Source: Merdiplasma sp905207905 | Lineage (GTDB): Bacteria > Bacillota > Clostridia > Lachnospirales > Lachnospiraceae | Direction of reading: 5' to 3' | NCBI GenBank assembly: GCA_902475025.1 | Contig: CABRXX010000003.1 | Coordinates: 25,837 to 89,836 of the forward strand | DNA: 64,000 nt | Part shown: one piece after another, positions 24,851 to 34,015 of the stretch | Layout of the letters: each line of letters begins with the position of its first letter | Numbering within the stretch: the first letter of the stretch is position 1 | Notes under the pieces: model-generated | Databases searched by the model: none | Seen by the model: only the letters and a program-made list of their open reading frames with translations | What the model was told of the DNA's origin: nothing | Program-made: the position numbers and the translations under genes

Positions 24851-26248
24851 ATGGTGAGACGGGAGAGATATAAGAGGCTTATCATGTTTTTGGCTTCTCT
24901 GCTGGTGATCGGCCTTCAGACCATGAATTTTGCCTATGTCTGGTTTACAGAATATAACTATAAGGAAATTATGGGATTTCAGTACTGGCGCAGAGGACAC
25001 TGGGCTTTGATTGTGTTTTATGCGTTTTTGGTATTTGTGATTTCGAAGCTTTTCGGAGCGCTCCGGGTAGGCTACATGCGGGTGCTGGATGTGATTATTT
25101 CCCAGATTTTGTCAGTGCTCTGCACCAACGTTGTGGCGTATCTGCAGCTGGCTCTCATCGGACGCTGGAAATTTCTGACTTATATAAAGCCCATGGTGTG
25201 GCTGACGGGAGTGAATCTTCTGATTGTGATCTGCTGGGTGGTATTTGTGCGGTGGATTTATGCAAAGATCTATCCGCCCAGACAGATGATCATGGTGTAT
25301 GACGCACCGTCGGAGAAGCTGCTTCGGGATATCTCCTCCAGGGCAGATAAATACGTGATCAGCGAGGCAGTACACCTTGGCAGGGGGATGGACTATATTA
25401 AGGAGCGGATCCCCCACTATCAGGGAGTGCTTATTGGAGATATGCCCTCCCATGAGCGCAATCTTTTGCTGAAATACTGCTTTGAGAAGAATATCCGTTG
25501 TTACTGCTCTCCGAAGATTTCAGATATTATGATCATGAGTTCAGAGAAGATCCATCTTTTCGACACACCCCTGCTTCTGTTTCGGAATCGGGGGCTGACA
25601 GTGGAGCAGCAGGCCATCAAACGGTTTTTCGACATTGTGTGTTCGCTGGCCGGATTGATTCTGCTGTCACCGCTGCTGCTGCTGATTGCCCTTCTGGTAA
25701 AGGTCTATGATGGAGGCCCGGTATTTTATAAGCAGGAGCGTCTGACTCAGGATGGGAAGGTGTTTATGGTATACAAATTCCGGAGCATGAGGGTGGATTC
25801 TGAGAAGAACGGGGCCAGACTGGCCATGAAGAACGACAGCAGAGTGACGCCAGTGGGCCGGGTGCTGCGCAACATTCATTTTGACGAACTTCCCCAGCTT
25901 CTGAATATTCTGAAGGGAGAGATGTCTGTGGTGGGGCCCAGGCCGGAGCGGCCGGAGATCGCGGCCCAGTATGCCAAAGAGATACCGGAATTTCCTTACC
26001 GCCTGAAGGTGAAAGCCGGGCTTACCGGATACGCTCAGGTGTACGGAAAATATAATACCACCCCTTATGATAAATTGAAGCTGGATTTGACCTATATTCA
26101 GAATTATTCCTTCTATCTGGATCTGCAGCTTATCGCTACTACGGCGAAGATCCTGTTTCAGAAGGAAAATACGGAGGGGGTGGAACAGTGGCAGGTAACG
26201 GCAGCTACCAGGGAACAGCACAAGGAGCAGGAGGGCAGCAAAAAATAA
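24851..26248 (+). CDS. Polyprenyl-phosphate sugar-1-phosphate transferase (initiator 1)
   Basis: 465 aa membrane enzyme that starts a glycan by moving a sugar phosphate onto undecaprenyl phosphate. Four N-terminal hydrophobic helices (about 10-135), a nucleotide-sugar-like middle domain, then a re-entrant helix (FDIVCSLAGLILLSPLLLL) and the catalytic domain: KQERLTQDGKVF, YKFRSMRVDSE, FDELPQLLNILKGEMS and VGPRPERPE. This is the bacterial sugar transferase (PF02397) layout of WbaP/WcaJ/EpsL proteins. It is first in the glycan cluster. The sugar is not predictable from motifs; galactose, glucose or a diamino sugar are all possible. Confidence 0.93.
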   Translation: MVRRERYKRLIMFLASLLVIGLQTMNFAYVWFTEYNYKEIMGFQYWRRGHWALIVFYAFLVFVISKLFGALRVGYMRVLDVIISQILSVLCTNVVAYLQLALIGRWKFLTYIKPMVWLTGVNLLIVICWVVFVRWIYAKIYPPRQMIMVYDAPSEKLLRDISSRADKYVISEAVHLGRGMDYIKERIPHYQGVLIGDMPSHERNLLLKYCFEKNIRCYCSPKISDIMIMSSEKIHLFDTPLLLFRNRGLTVEQQAIKRFFDIVCSLAGLILLSPLLLLIALLVKVYDGGPVFYKQERLTQDGKVFMVYKFRSMRVDSEKNGARLAMKNDSRVTPVGRVLRNIHFDELPQLLNILKGEMSVVGPRPERPEIAAQYAKEIPEFPYRLKVKAGLTGYAQVYGKYNTTPYDKLKLDLTYIQNYSFYLDLQLIATTAKILFQKENTEGVEQWQVTAATREQHKEQEGSKK

Positions 26249-27096
26249 AGGAAGGCCGTCCGGACGTTTCAGTGGTGATCCCGGTACACAATGGAGCAGG
26301 GACGCTTTCTGCAGCACTGGATTCGGCGCTGGGACAGGAGGTGTCCCTGGAGATCCTGGTGGTGGACGATGCGTCCAGCGATAACCTGGAACAGGTGATG
26401 AAGCGGTATCAGGGGCTTCCCCAGGTACGGCTTTTGCGGAATGAAAAAAATCTGGGGGCTGCTTCCAGCAGAAATAAGGCAGTGAAAGAGGCCAGGGGAG
26501 ACTACGTGGCCTTTTTGGATTCTGATGATTTCTGGGCGGAGGGAAAGCTGAAAAAGCAGCTGAAGCTTTTAGAACAAGGGGACTTTTCCTTGTGCTGTAC
26601 TGCAAGGGAACTGATGAGCAGCAAAGGAGAGCTGACCGGGAAGGTGATTCCCGTGAAGAAGGTGATTTCCTATAGGGATTTGCTGCATCACAACAGCATC
26701 AACTGTTCCTCCGTACTGCTTCCCAGAGAGACAGCCCTGGAATTTCCTATGGAGCATGAAGACAGCCATGAGGATTACATTACCTGGCTGAAGATACTGA
26801 AAAAATATGGGCCAGGGGCGGGCATTAATGAGCCGCTGCTGAAATACCGGCTTTCCGCCAAGGGAAAATCAGGCAGCAAGTTAAAGTCTGCCCGCATGAC
26901 CTTTCGGGTGTACCGGTATATGGGATTTGGCTGGGTTCAGTCCCTGGCCTGTTTCGTCAGCTACGCGTTCTGTGGAGTGACTAAGTATCTGAGAGCAGCC
27001 CTGGGAAGAAAAAGAACCGGAGAGACAGAGCTGGTTTTTCAGAGAGAGGGGCCGGAGGCAACGCCGGGGAAAGAGGTGGAAACTGGGGAAGAATAG
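26188..27096 (+). CDS. Family 2 glycosyltransferase
   Basis: 302 aa, GT-A fold. The N-terminal catalytic domain reads VSVVIPVHNGAGTL, VVDDASSDN and FLDSDDFWAEG (DXD-like metal site). The predicted acceptor-side Asp is in HEDYITWLKI. It starts at GTG 26188, overlapping the upstream gene by 61 bases; GGAGGGGG precedes this codon and no later start lies before the catalytic core. A hydrophobic patch near 250 may be a membrane-associating helix. The acceptor and sugar are unknown. Confidence 0.88.
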   Translation: MAGNGSYQGTAQGAGGQQKIKEGRPDVSVVIPVHNGAGTLSAALDSALGQEVSLEILVVDDASSDNLEQVMKRYQGLPQVRLLRNEKNLGAASSRNKAVKEARGDYVAFLDSDDFWAEGKLKKQLKLLEQGDFSLCCTARELMSSKGELTGKVIPVKKVISYRDLLHHNSINCSSVLLPRETALEFPMEHEDSHEDYITWLKILKKYGPGAGINEPLLKYRLSAKGKSGSKLKSARMTFRVYRYMGFGWVQSLACFVSYAFCGVTKYLRAALGRKRTGETELVFQREGPEATPGKEVETGEE

Positions 27097-27148
27097 GGAA
27101 GGGTTTCTGACAGAGGAGCTTCCCGGAGAAAAGGCTCTGGTTTCAGGA

Positions 27149-27177
27149 TTGAAACACCGGCAGATTCATGGTATGAT
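27149..27177 (+). promoter_or_regulatory. Internal promoter before the Wzm/Wzt genes
   Basis: TTGAAA, a 17-base spacer, TATGAT. It lies in the 296-base gap between the first glycosyltransferase and wzm and gives a ~210-base leader. Confidence 0.65.
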
Positions 27178-27280
27178 AATATGATGACATCTGTGTCCAC
27201 AGAGAACACGCCTCAATCCATGAGGTTTACTGGGGGTTCGGTGCTGTCCTCAATCAGCGTACACCCAATACGCTTCTGTC

Positions 27281-27304
27281 ATCTGCCTTGAAAATCCGGC
27301 AGAT
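27281..27304 (+). promoter_or_regulatory. ATCTGCC hairpin in the wzm leader
   Basis: ATCTGCC and GGCAGAT are perfect arms with a 10-base loop. A similar AATCTGC...GCAGATT hairpin precedes the split flippase genes at 40275-40305, and CCGGCAGATT recurs at 27157 inside the promoter spacer. Possible operator or RNA element. Confidence 0.45.
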
Positions 27305-27392
27305 CTCTTAAATATAAAAACAAGGCTACCAGAGTAGAAGATGCTGCTGCAGGGGCGGCGGAAGATACAGCGTTTTGAAGGAGTAAACATTT

Positions 27393-28193
27393 ATGAATAC
27401 AGCAAAGGAGCTGTTGGACAACCGGAAGATGATCTGGAAACTGTCCAAAAATGATTTTAAAACCAAATATGCGGGTTCCTATTTTGGAATTATATGGGCA
27501 TTTATTCAGCCATTGGTAACAGTGATGATTTACATTGTGATCTTTCAGTTTGGATTTAAGGCGTCGCCCAGCGTGCCGGGCTATCCCTATGCCCTGACCC
27601 TCACATCAGGGATCATTCCCTGGTTTTTCTTTTCAGAGGCGCTGTTAAACGGCACCAATTGTTTCCTGGAGTATTCCTATTTAGTGAAGAAGGTTGTGTT
27701 TAAGATCAGCATCCTGCCTATGGTGAAAGTGATCTCTTCTCTGTTTGTGCATCTGTTCTTTATGGGGCTGGTGTTTGTGGTGTTCGTGGCCTTTGGGAAG
27801 ATGCCGCCTGTGCAGTTTGTTCAGGTCATATACTATGCCCTGTGTACGTTCTGTCTCACCCTGGGCCTGGTATTTTTCACCTCCTCCATTGTACCCTTTT
27901 TCCGGGACTTTGGGCAGATTATCAATATCTGTCTTCAGGTGGGGATGTGGGCCTGCCCTATTATGTGGGACATGCAGCAGATGCTGGGGGATCATCCCCT
28001 GCTGATGAAGCTGGTGCGTCTAAATCCCATGGTGTATATTGTGGAGGGATACCGGGACTGCTACATCAATGGCGTCTGGTTCTGGGAAAAATGGCAGTAC
28101 GGCCTGTATTTCTGGGCAGTGACCATTGTGTTGGGCTTGTTTGGCTTTAAGATCTTTAAAAAGCTGCGCATCCATTTTTCTGATGTGCTGTAG
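27393..28193 (+). CDS. wzm: Polysaccharide ABC exporter permease (Wzm/TagG type)
   Basis: 266 aa, six membrane helices, ABC-2 family. Typical segments: KNDFKTKYAGSYFGIIWAF at the N-terminus, GIIPWFFFSEAL, and LNPMVYIVEGYRDC near the end. Together with the ATPase 17 bases downstream it should move a lipid-linked glycan across the membrane. AAGGAG precedes the ATG at good distance. Confidence 0.94.
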   Translation: MNTAKELLDNRKMIWKLSKNDFKTKYAGSYFGIIWAFIQPLVTVMIYIVIFQFGFKASPSVPGYPYALTLTSGIIPWFFFSEALLNGTNCFLEYSYLVKKVVFKISILPMVKVISSLFVHLFFMGLVFVVFVAFGKMPPVQFVQVIYYALCTFCLTLGLVFFTSSIVPFFRDFGQIINICLQVGMWACPIMWDMQQMLGDHPLLMKLVRLNPMVYIVEGYRDCYINGVWFWEKWQYGLYFWAVTIVLGLFGFKIFKKLRIHFSDVL

Positions 28194-28210
28194 AGGAACC
28201 GGGAGGTAAG

Positions 28211-29500
28211 ATGAAAAGTCAGAATGCAGTAGAGATTAAGAATGTAAGTAAAGTATATAAATTGTTTGAGCGTCCTAAGGACCGGCTGAAAGAATCCCTG
28301 TCTTTTATCCACAAAAGCTATCATACCGACCACTTTGCTCTGGAGGGAGTGGATCTGGAGGTAAAGAAAGGGGAGGCGGTGGGCATCATCGGAACCAACG
28401 GTTCCGGGAAATCCACACTGTTAAAGATCATTACCGGGGTACTTCATCCTTCCGGCGGAAGTGTGGAGATCAATGGAAAGATCAGCGCTCTTCTGGAGCT
28501 GGGTGCTGGCTTTAACATGGAATATACGGGAATTGAAAATGTGTTTTTAAACGGTACCATGATGGGGTTTTCTGATGAGGAAATGGAGCAGAAACTGCCG
28601 GCCATCCTGGAATTTGCGGAGATTGGAGATTTTGTCCACCAGCCGGTGAAAACCTATTCCAGCGGCATGTTTGCCAGACTGGCCTTCGCGGTGGCTATCA
28701 ATGTGGAGCCGGATATCCTGATTGTGGATGAGGCTCTGAGCGTGGGGGATATTTTTTTCCAGGCCAAGTGTTATCGAAAATTTGATGAATTTAAAGAAGC
28801 CGGAAAGACGATTATCTTTGTGTCCCACGATATGGGGAGTGTGATCAAGTACTGTGACCGCGCGCTGCTTTTAAATAAGGGCAAGCCGGTGTTTGTGGGA
28901 AAGTGTTCCCAGGCAGTGGATATTTATAAGAAGATTCTGGCGAATCAGTATCATGAGGGGGATGAACCCGGAGGAGAAGAGCTGGCAGGGGCAGCAGGAG
29001 AAACGGCGCTGGAGGAAGGAAAACCCTGGAAGGAGCAGCTGATCGTCAATGCTCATTTGGTAGATTACGGTCAGAAGGAAGCAGAGATTGTGGATTTTGC
29101 GGTGATGGATCACAAAGGTATGGTAACCTCCTCTGTGGATAAGGGAAAGAGCTTTAAGATCAAGATGAAGGTGCAGTTCCACCAGGACATTGACCATCCT
29201 ATTTTTGCCTACACGATCAAGGACCGGAAGGGAACGGAGATCACGGGAACCAATACGGTGCTGGAGAACTGCAACCTGGAACGGGGGCAGAAAGGACAGG
29301 AGGTAGTAGTGTGCTTTGAACAGGAGATGCATCTTCAGAGCGGCCAGTATCTGCTGTCTTTGGGATGCACAGGTTATCAGCTGGATCAGCTGGTGATTTA
29401 CCACAGGATTTATGATGCCTGCTTCCTGGAAGTATTTTCCAACAAGGATACAGTGGGCTACTTTGATATGGATGCAGCGGTAAGTTATGAGAAGCTTTGA
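28211..29500 (+). CDS. wzt: Polysaccharide ABC exporter ATPase with C-terminal glycan-recognition extension (Wzt)
   Basis: 429 aa. Residues 1-245 are the ATPase: Walker A GTNGSGKST (61-69), ABC signature YSSGMFARL, Walker B ILIVDEALSVGD, switch FVSHDMGSV. Residues about 275-429 form an added beta-rich domain like Wzt-C, which in O-antigen exporters binds the modified chain end before export (DIDHPIFAYTIKDRKGTEITG and LSLGCTGYQ are typical of it). Teichoic-acid TagH has a different tail. The presence of this domain predicts that chain-end modification controls export. Confidence 0.93.
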   Translation: MKSQNAVEIKNVSKVYKLFERPKDRLKESLSFIHKSYHTDHFALEGVDLEVKKGEAVGIIGTNGSGKSTLLKIITGVLHPSGGSVEINGKISALLELGAGFNMEYTGIENVFLNGTMMGFSDEEMEQKLPAILEFAEIGDFVHQPVKTYSSGMFARLAFAVAINVEPDILIVDEALSVGDIFFQAKCYRKFDEFKEAGKTIIFVSHDMGSVIKYCDRALLLNKGKPVFVGKCSQAVDIYKKILANQYHEGDEPGGEELAGAAGETALEEGKPWKEQLIVNAHLVDYGQKEAEIVDFAVMDHKGMVTSSVDKGKSFKIKMKVQFHQDIDHPIFAYTIKDRKGTEITGTNTVLENCNLERGQKGQEVVVCFEQEMHLQSGQYLLSLGCTGYQLDQLVIYHRIYDACFLEVFSNKDTVGYFDMDAAVSYEKL

Positions 29501-29516
29501 AATAAAGGAGCGGCAA

Positions 29517-31820
29517 ATGACAGAGAAAATCGGCAATGTTTCCCTGAAACTGGATTATTATGAGGGACAGGATCTTTACAGTGACGGAGCAGTGGAGGAG
29601 GAGCTTTTAGAGGCGGTGAAAACCCATAGTCCGGAGGAGTTTCCGGAGCTGATCCGCAAAAAGGGAAGCTGGCCCTTTTTATACCATCTTTCAGAGCAGA
29701 GAGCCAATATCATTGACTGGTATCCCATGAAAGAAGGCGCTTCCGTGCTGGAGGTGGGAGCCGGATGCGGCGCTATTACCGGAGCTTTGACCCGCCGGGG
29801 AGGCCGGGTGGTGGCCAATGATCTTTCCAAGCGCCGCAGCCTGATCAATGCCTGGAGAAACCGGGAGGCTCAGAATTTGGAGATTATGGTGGGCAATTTT
29901 AACACGGTGGCAGATTCTCTGGAGGAAAAGTTTGACTATATTACTCTGATCGGAGTGTTTGAATATGCGGAGAGCTACATTCAGGAGCCGAATCCGGGGC
30001 GGGCGTTTCTGGAGAAGATTAATCGCCTGCTTAAGGAGGATGGAGAGATTCTCATTGCCATTGAGAATCGGCTGGGCCTGAAGTATTTTGCAGGCTGCAT
30101 GGAGGATCATAGAGGGCGGGCCTTTGAGGGAATCGAAGGGTACCCGAATACTGCAGGCGTCCGCACTTACAGCAAAGGGGAGCTGGAACAGCTTCTGAAG
30201 AGCAGCGGATTTACAGACTATGAATTTTATTATCCCTACCCGGACTATAAGCTTCCAGTGTCCGTTTATTCGGATGAGCGTCAGCCGGGAAAAGGGGAAT
30301 TATTAAATAATATAAGGAATTTTGACGGAGACCGCTATGTGCTCTTTGACGAGGGAAAGGCCTTTGACAGCATGGTGGGAACCGGGGATTTCCCCACGTT
30401 TTCCAATTCTTTTTTTGTGAGCGTAAAGAAAAAGAAGGATGGGGGAGGGGGATGTTCCGGAGAACGGGAAAGGGCCGGTGTCTTGGAAACGGATCAGATT
30501 TCCTACGTTAAATTTTCCCGGGAAAGGAGTCTGGCTTTCCAGATCGCTACCCTGATGGCAAAGCGGCAGGGAAAATACATGGTGGTAAAGCGGGCGCTGC
30601 ATCCGTCCGGAAAGAGACATATTGCCAGACTGGAGGAAAATCAGAGGATTCTTGCCGGGCTGTATTCAAAAGAGCAGCTTGCGGTGTGTCCCTGCCGGAT
30701 CAATGAAGCCGGGGAGGCAGAGTTTGTTTTCTGCCAGGGGAAAAATCTGGAGCAGGTGCTGGATGGACTGGTGAGAAAGAAGGATTTTGGAAACATCCGG
30801 AGGCTGGCAGAGTATCTCTATGAGATTTTGAAAACGGCCAAAGGTGTGGCCCCCTTTGCTTCCACAGCAGAGTTTGAACAGATGTTTGGGAAAGTGGAGC
30901 TTCCGGGAGAGCAGTTTGCGGCTCCCGTATCCAATCTGGATATGCTGTTTGCCAACCTGATTTGGTCCGGAGGGACAAAGAACGGCGAAAACGGGGGAGA
31001 GGGTGCAGAGCCTAAGCCAGGCTCCTCTTATGGGCAGCAGAAGGCAGAACTGACTCTGGTGGACTATGAGTGGGTATTTGATTTTATGATTCCCATTTCT
31101 TATATTTATGCCAGAAGCATTCTCCTTCATGGAACTTTGCAGACGTTACCGAAAGAGCAGTTGGAGGAATTATACGGTATTGCAGGCATAAAGCCCAAGG
31201 AGGTGGCCCTCTATTATCAGATGGAGGTGCGCTTCCAGCAGTACGTTTCCGGGAAGGATGAGATTCATGTGCTGTCTAAGGTCTACCCCCTAATGCGTAC
31301 CAGAAATTTTCTGCTGGAATACTGGAATACGGATCAGGTATATTTTCCGGTCCGGGTGCTGGGTATTTTAAAAGAGAATCCGGAAAAAGAAGAAGAATTG
31401 TATTTTGGCCTGAATTATCTCCAGGAGGTTTGGGGGACGCTGAAGATTCGGGACACAGAGCGCTATCAGGCATTTGTGCTGTGCCCCGGGGATGCAGACT
31501 GTATTGTGCAGCTTCGGCAGCTTAGAGGAGACGGAGAGGACATTTCACTCTCCTCCCATAACGGGGAGCTGCAGCTGGGAGAGGATTATTATTTTCGGAA
31601 GGATCCCAGGATGATTGTGGAAAATAGGGACTATGAGACGCTGGAGTTTTCCTATTTCATGTATCACAGAAATGACGGGCTGATCTCTCAGGTGATGGAT
31701 TTAAGAATCCTGGAGAAGGAACTGCGCAGACAGCTGGCTTTCAGCAGACAGAAGCCTCACCAGAAGGTGATTCGAAAGACCAGAGAACTGCTGAATAAGA
31801 AGAGGAATGAAGGACAATGA
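29517..31820 (+). CDS. Methyltransferase-kinase fusion, candidate chain terminator (WbdD-like)
   Basis: 767 aa. Residues 60-300 are a class I methyltransferase: VLEVGAGCGAITG (78-90), VVANDLSKRR, FDYITLIGVFEYAE and ILIAIENRLGLKYFAG. Residues about 325-545 look like a degenerate aminoglycoside-kinase-type fold: a possible ATP-binding Lys in VVKRALHP, the catalytic loop NLDMLFANL (Asp475, Asn480) and LVDYEWVF (Asp516). Two Gly/Lys linkers interrupt it. The last ~40 residues are helical and basic (EKELRRQLAFSRQK). WbdD of E. coli O9a has the same methyltransferase-kinase-helix order and caps chains recognised by Wzt. AAAGGAG fixes the start at 29517. Adjacent to wzt. Confidence 0.75.
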   Translation: MTEKIGNVSLKLDYYEGQDLYSDGAVEEELLEAVKTHSPEEFPELIRKKGSWPFLYHLSEQRANIIDWYPMKEGASVLEVGAGCGAITGALTRRGGRVVANDLSKRRSLINAWRNREAQNLEIMVGNFNTVADSLEEKFDYITLIGVFEYAESYIQEPNPGRAFLEKINRLLKEDGEILIAIENRLGLKYFAGCMEDHRGRAFEGIEGYPNTAGVRTYSKGELEQLLKSSGFTDYEFYYPYPDYKLPVSVYSDERQPGKGELLNNIRNFDGDRYVLFDEGKAFDSMVGTGDFPTFSNSFFVSVKKKKDGGGGCSGERERAGVLETDQISYVKFSRERSLAFQIATLMAKRQGKYMVVKRALHPSGKRHIARLEENQRILAGLYSKEQLAVCPCRINEAGEAEFVFCQGKNLEQVLDGLVRKKDFGNIRRLAEYLYEILKTAKGVAPFASTAEFEQMFGKVELPGEQFAAPVSNLDMLFANLIWSGGTKNGENGGEGAEPKPGSSYGQQKAELTLVDYEWVFDFMIPISYIYARSILLHGTLQTLPKEQLEELYGIAGIKPKEVALYYQMEVRFQQYVSGKDEIHVLSKVYPLMRTRNFLLEYWNTDQVYFPVRVLGILKENPEKEEELYFGLNYLQEVWGTLKIRDTERYQAFVLCPGDADCIVQLRQLRGDGEDISLSSHNGELQLGEDYYFRKDPRMIVENRDYETLEFSYFMYHRNDGLISQVMDLRILEKELRRQLAFSRQKPHQKVIRKTRELLNKKRNEGQ

Positions 31821-32791
31821 TGGATGTATCAATCGTGATACCTACAAAAAATGCGGGAAAACAGTTTGAGCAGGTGCTTCAGGCAGTATTTAACCAGAAA
31901 ACTTCCTATACCTATGAGGTGATCTGCGTGGATTCCGGTTCCAAGGACCAAACTGTGGAGCTAATCAGGAAATATCCCTGCCGCCTGTTCCAGATACCGG
32001 CCTCAGAATTTGGCCATGGAAAGACCAGAAATTACGGGGCCTCCAAGGGGACAGGCACCTATATTGTGTTTATCACCCAGGATGCCATGCCGGCTTCCGA
32101 TACCTGGCTTCAGAATTTTATTGATGCCATGGAGATGGATCGGGATATTGCGGGAGGTTTTGGCATTCATTATCCATATCCTGGGTGCAATCTTCTGGAT
32201 GTCCGGGATTTGGCCAGTCATTTTAAAGGCTTTGGAGAGGACAATACCATTTACTGGCTGGAGGATAAGGAGCGCTATGAGAGAGAGGAAGGATACCGCC
32301 ATTTTCTGGCTTTTTTCTCTGACAACAATTCCTGTCTCCGCAGATCCGTGTGGGAAAAATATCCTTATGAAAATGTGAATTTTGCGGAGGATCAGCTGTG
32401 GGCCAAGAAAATGATCGAGCTGGGGTATAAAAAGGTGTACTGTCCTTTTGCTCCGGTGTATCATTCCCACAATTACAAGGCGGCCACTTATTTTGCCAGG
32501 TATTATGATGAGTACAAGGCGCTCTATGAGCTGCATCACTTTGAGATCGCAGACCACTGGAAGCGCCTGCCGGGGATGCTTTACCGGCAGGTGCGGGGAG
32601 ACTGCGCATATATTAAGCATCTGGATATGAAATTAAGCAAAAAAGTGTATTGGGCATTCTATTCCCTGTTCCGGAATTTCGGACGTTTTTACGGCGGATA
32701 TCTGGGGGGGAAGTACCATGGATACAGCGGGAAAAAGCAGCAGTTTTTGGATCGCCATATTTCCCAGCAGTACCGCCAGAAGAAAGGTTGA
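31817..32791 (+). CDS. Family 2 rhamnosyltransferase-like enzyme
   Basis: 324 aa, GT-A fold. VSIVIPTKNAG, VICVDSGSKDQT, and FGHGKTRNYGAS: the F-x-H-G-x-T-R-N pattern is characteristic of GT2 rhamnosyltransferases. TQDAMPAS is the metal-binding loop and NFAEDQLWAKKM the ED motif. A C-terminal amphipathic, basic region (KVYWAFYSLFRNFGRF) may bind the membrane. The start overlaps the stop of the methyltransferase-kinase gene (ATGATG). Confidence 0.85.
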   Translation: MMDVSIVIPTKNAGKQFEQVLQAVFNQKTSYTYEVICVDSGSKDQTVELIRKYPCRLFQIPASEFGHGKTRNYGASKGTGTYIVFITQDAMPASDTWLQNFIDAMEMDRDIAGGFGIHYPYPGCNLLDVRDLASHFKGFGEDNTIYWLEDKERYEREEGYRHFLAFFSDNNSCLRRSVWEKYPYENVNFAEDQLWAKKMIELGYKKVYCPFAPVYHSHNYKAATYFARYYDEYKALYELHHFEIADHWKRLPGMLYRQVRGDCAYIKHLDMKLSKKVYWAFYSLFRNFGRFYGGYLGGKYHGYSGKKQQFLDRHISQQYRQKKG

Positions 32792-32794
32792 ACT

Positions 32795-34015
32795 ATGGAT
32801 AACAGAGATTTAGTGGGAAGAATGAAACGGTATTACAAAAAAAATGGTTTAAAAAAAACGCTGAAGCGCTGCGTCACCAAGCCGGAGCCGCCCAAACAGC
32901 AGATCTTGGATTTCTGGAATTTTATCGTGGATACAAAGGAGATTCCTTTTTCCGCGGAGGAGGCAGAAGGATGCAGAGGCGGACAAAAGATCGTCAACTG
33001 GATTGTGCCGGAGTTCGGTAAGGGTTCCGGAGGCCATATTAATATCTTCCGTTTTATTTCCGCGCTGGAGCGCAGAGGTATTCACAACCGGGTCTATGTG
33101 TACCGGGCGGTGGAGTTGACGGATGACGAAAAGCTCCATACTCTGCTGCGGGAACATTTTTCTATTTTAGATCCCCGGGTGGAGAGCTGCTGTGATGCAG
33201 GAAAGGCAAAATTTGCTCACGCTACGGTGGCCACCTCCTGGATTACTGCCTATTTTGTGAAGAATTTTAACAATACCATCTCAAAGTTTTACTTTATTCA
33301 GGATTTTGAACCCTATTTTTATGCCAGAGGATCTGAGTACTCCTTTGCGGAAAATACTTACACCTTCGGATTTCGGGGCATTACTGCAGGAGACTGGCTG
33401 AAAAATCTGGTGGAGCGAGAGTATGGGATGAAGGCGGACAGCTTTGGATTTTCCTATGACCGGGATCTTTATCAGCCAAAGAAAAAGACGGAAGGCGGAC
33501 AGAGGGTGTTTTTTTACGCACGGCCGGTAACACCAAGGCGGGACTGGGAGCTGGGACTTTTGGCGCTTAATGAGCTTTGCCGCAGGATGCCTCAGGTGGA
33601 GGTGGTGTTCGCAGGCTGGGATGTGAGCAGCTACGAGATTCCCTTTGCTCATAAAAATCTGGGAATCGTATCTTTGGAGAATCTTTCTGACCTGTATGCT
33701 CAGTGCGATCTGTGCCTGATCATCTCCAGCACCAATCTGTCTTTGCTTCCTCTGGAAGTGATGGGATCCGGCAGCGTGGCAGTATGCTCCAAGGGAGAGA
33801 ACAGCTCCTGGCTGGTAGATGAGGAAAATGCAGTGATGGTGGATTTTGAACCCAATCAGATTGCAGATACCATGGAATTTTATCTGACCCATCCAGAGGA
33901 GCTGGAGCGGATCCGTCAGAAGGGCATCGCTTTTGCAGAAGGGACTTCCTGGGAGCGGGAGGCAGATAAGGTTTATGAAGCTATATTGAAAGGAATCAGG
34001 GAAGATGAAGGCTAA
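32795..34015 (+). CDS. WsaF-like rhamnosyltransferase (GT4-type fold)
   Basis: 406 aa. The N-domain carries GKGSGGHINIFRF, and the middle FIQDFEPYFYARGSEY and FGFRGITAGDWL match the WsaF beta-1,2-rhamnosyltransferase group. The C-domain has RPVTPRRDWELGL and the GT-B phosphate/sugar-binding patch NLSLLPLEVMGSG. It follows the previous glycosyltransferase by 3 bases. Together with the neighbouring rhamnosyltransferase-like genes it points to a rhamnose-rich chain. Confidence 0.85.
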   Translation: MDNRDLVGRMKRYYKKNGLKKTLKRCVTKPEPPKQQILDFWNFIVDTKEIPFSAEEAEGCRGGQKIVNWIVPEFGKGSGGHINIFRFISALERRGIHNRVYVYRAVELTDDEKLHTLLREHFSILDPRVESCCDAGKAKFAHATVATSWITAYFVKNFNNTISKFYFIQDFEPYFYARGSEYSFAENTYTFGFRGITAGDWLKNLVEREYGMKADSFGFSYDRDLYQPKKKTEGGQRVFFYARPVTPRRDWELGLLALNELCRRMPQVEVVFAGWDVSSYEIPFAHKNLGIVSLENLSDLYAQCDLCLIISSTNLSLLPLEVMGSGSVAVCSKGENSSWLVDEENAVMVDFEPNQIADTMEFYLTHPEELERIRQKGIAFAEGTSWEREADKVYEAILKGIREDEG

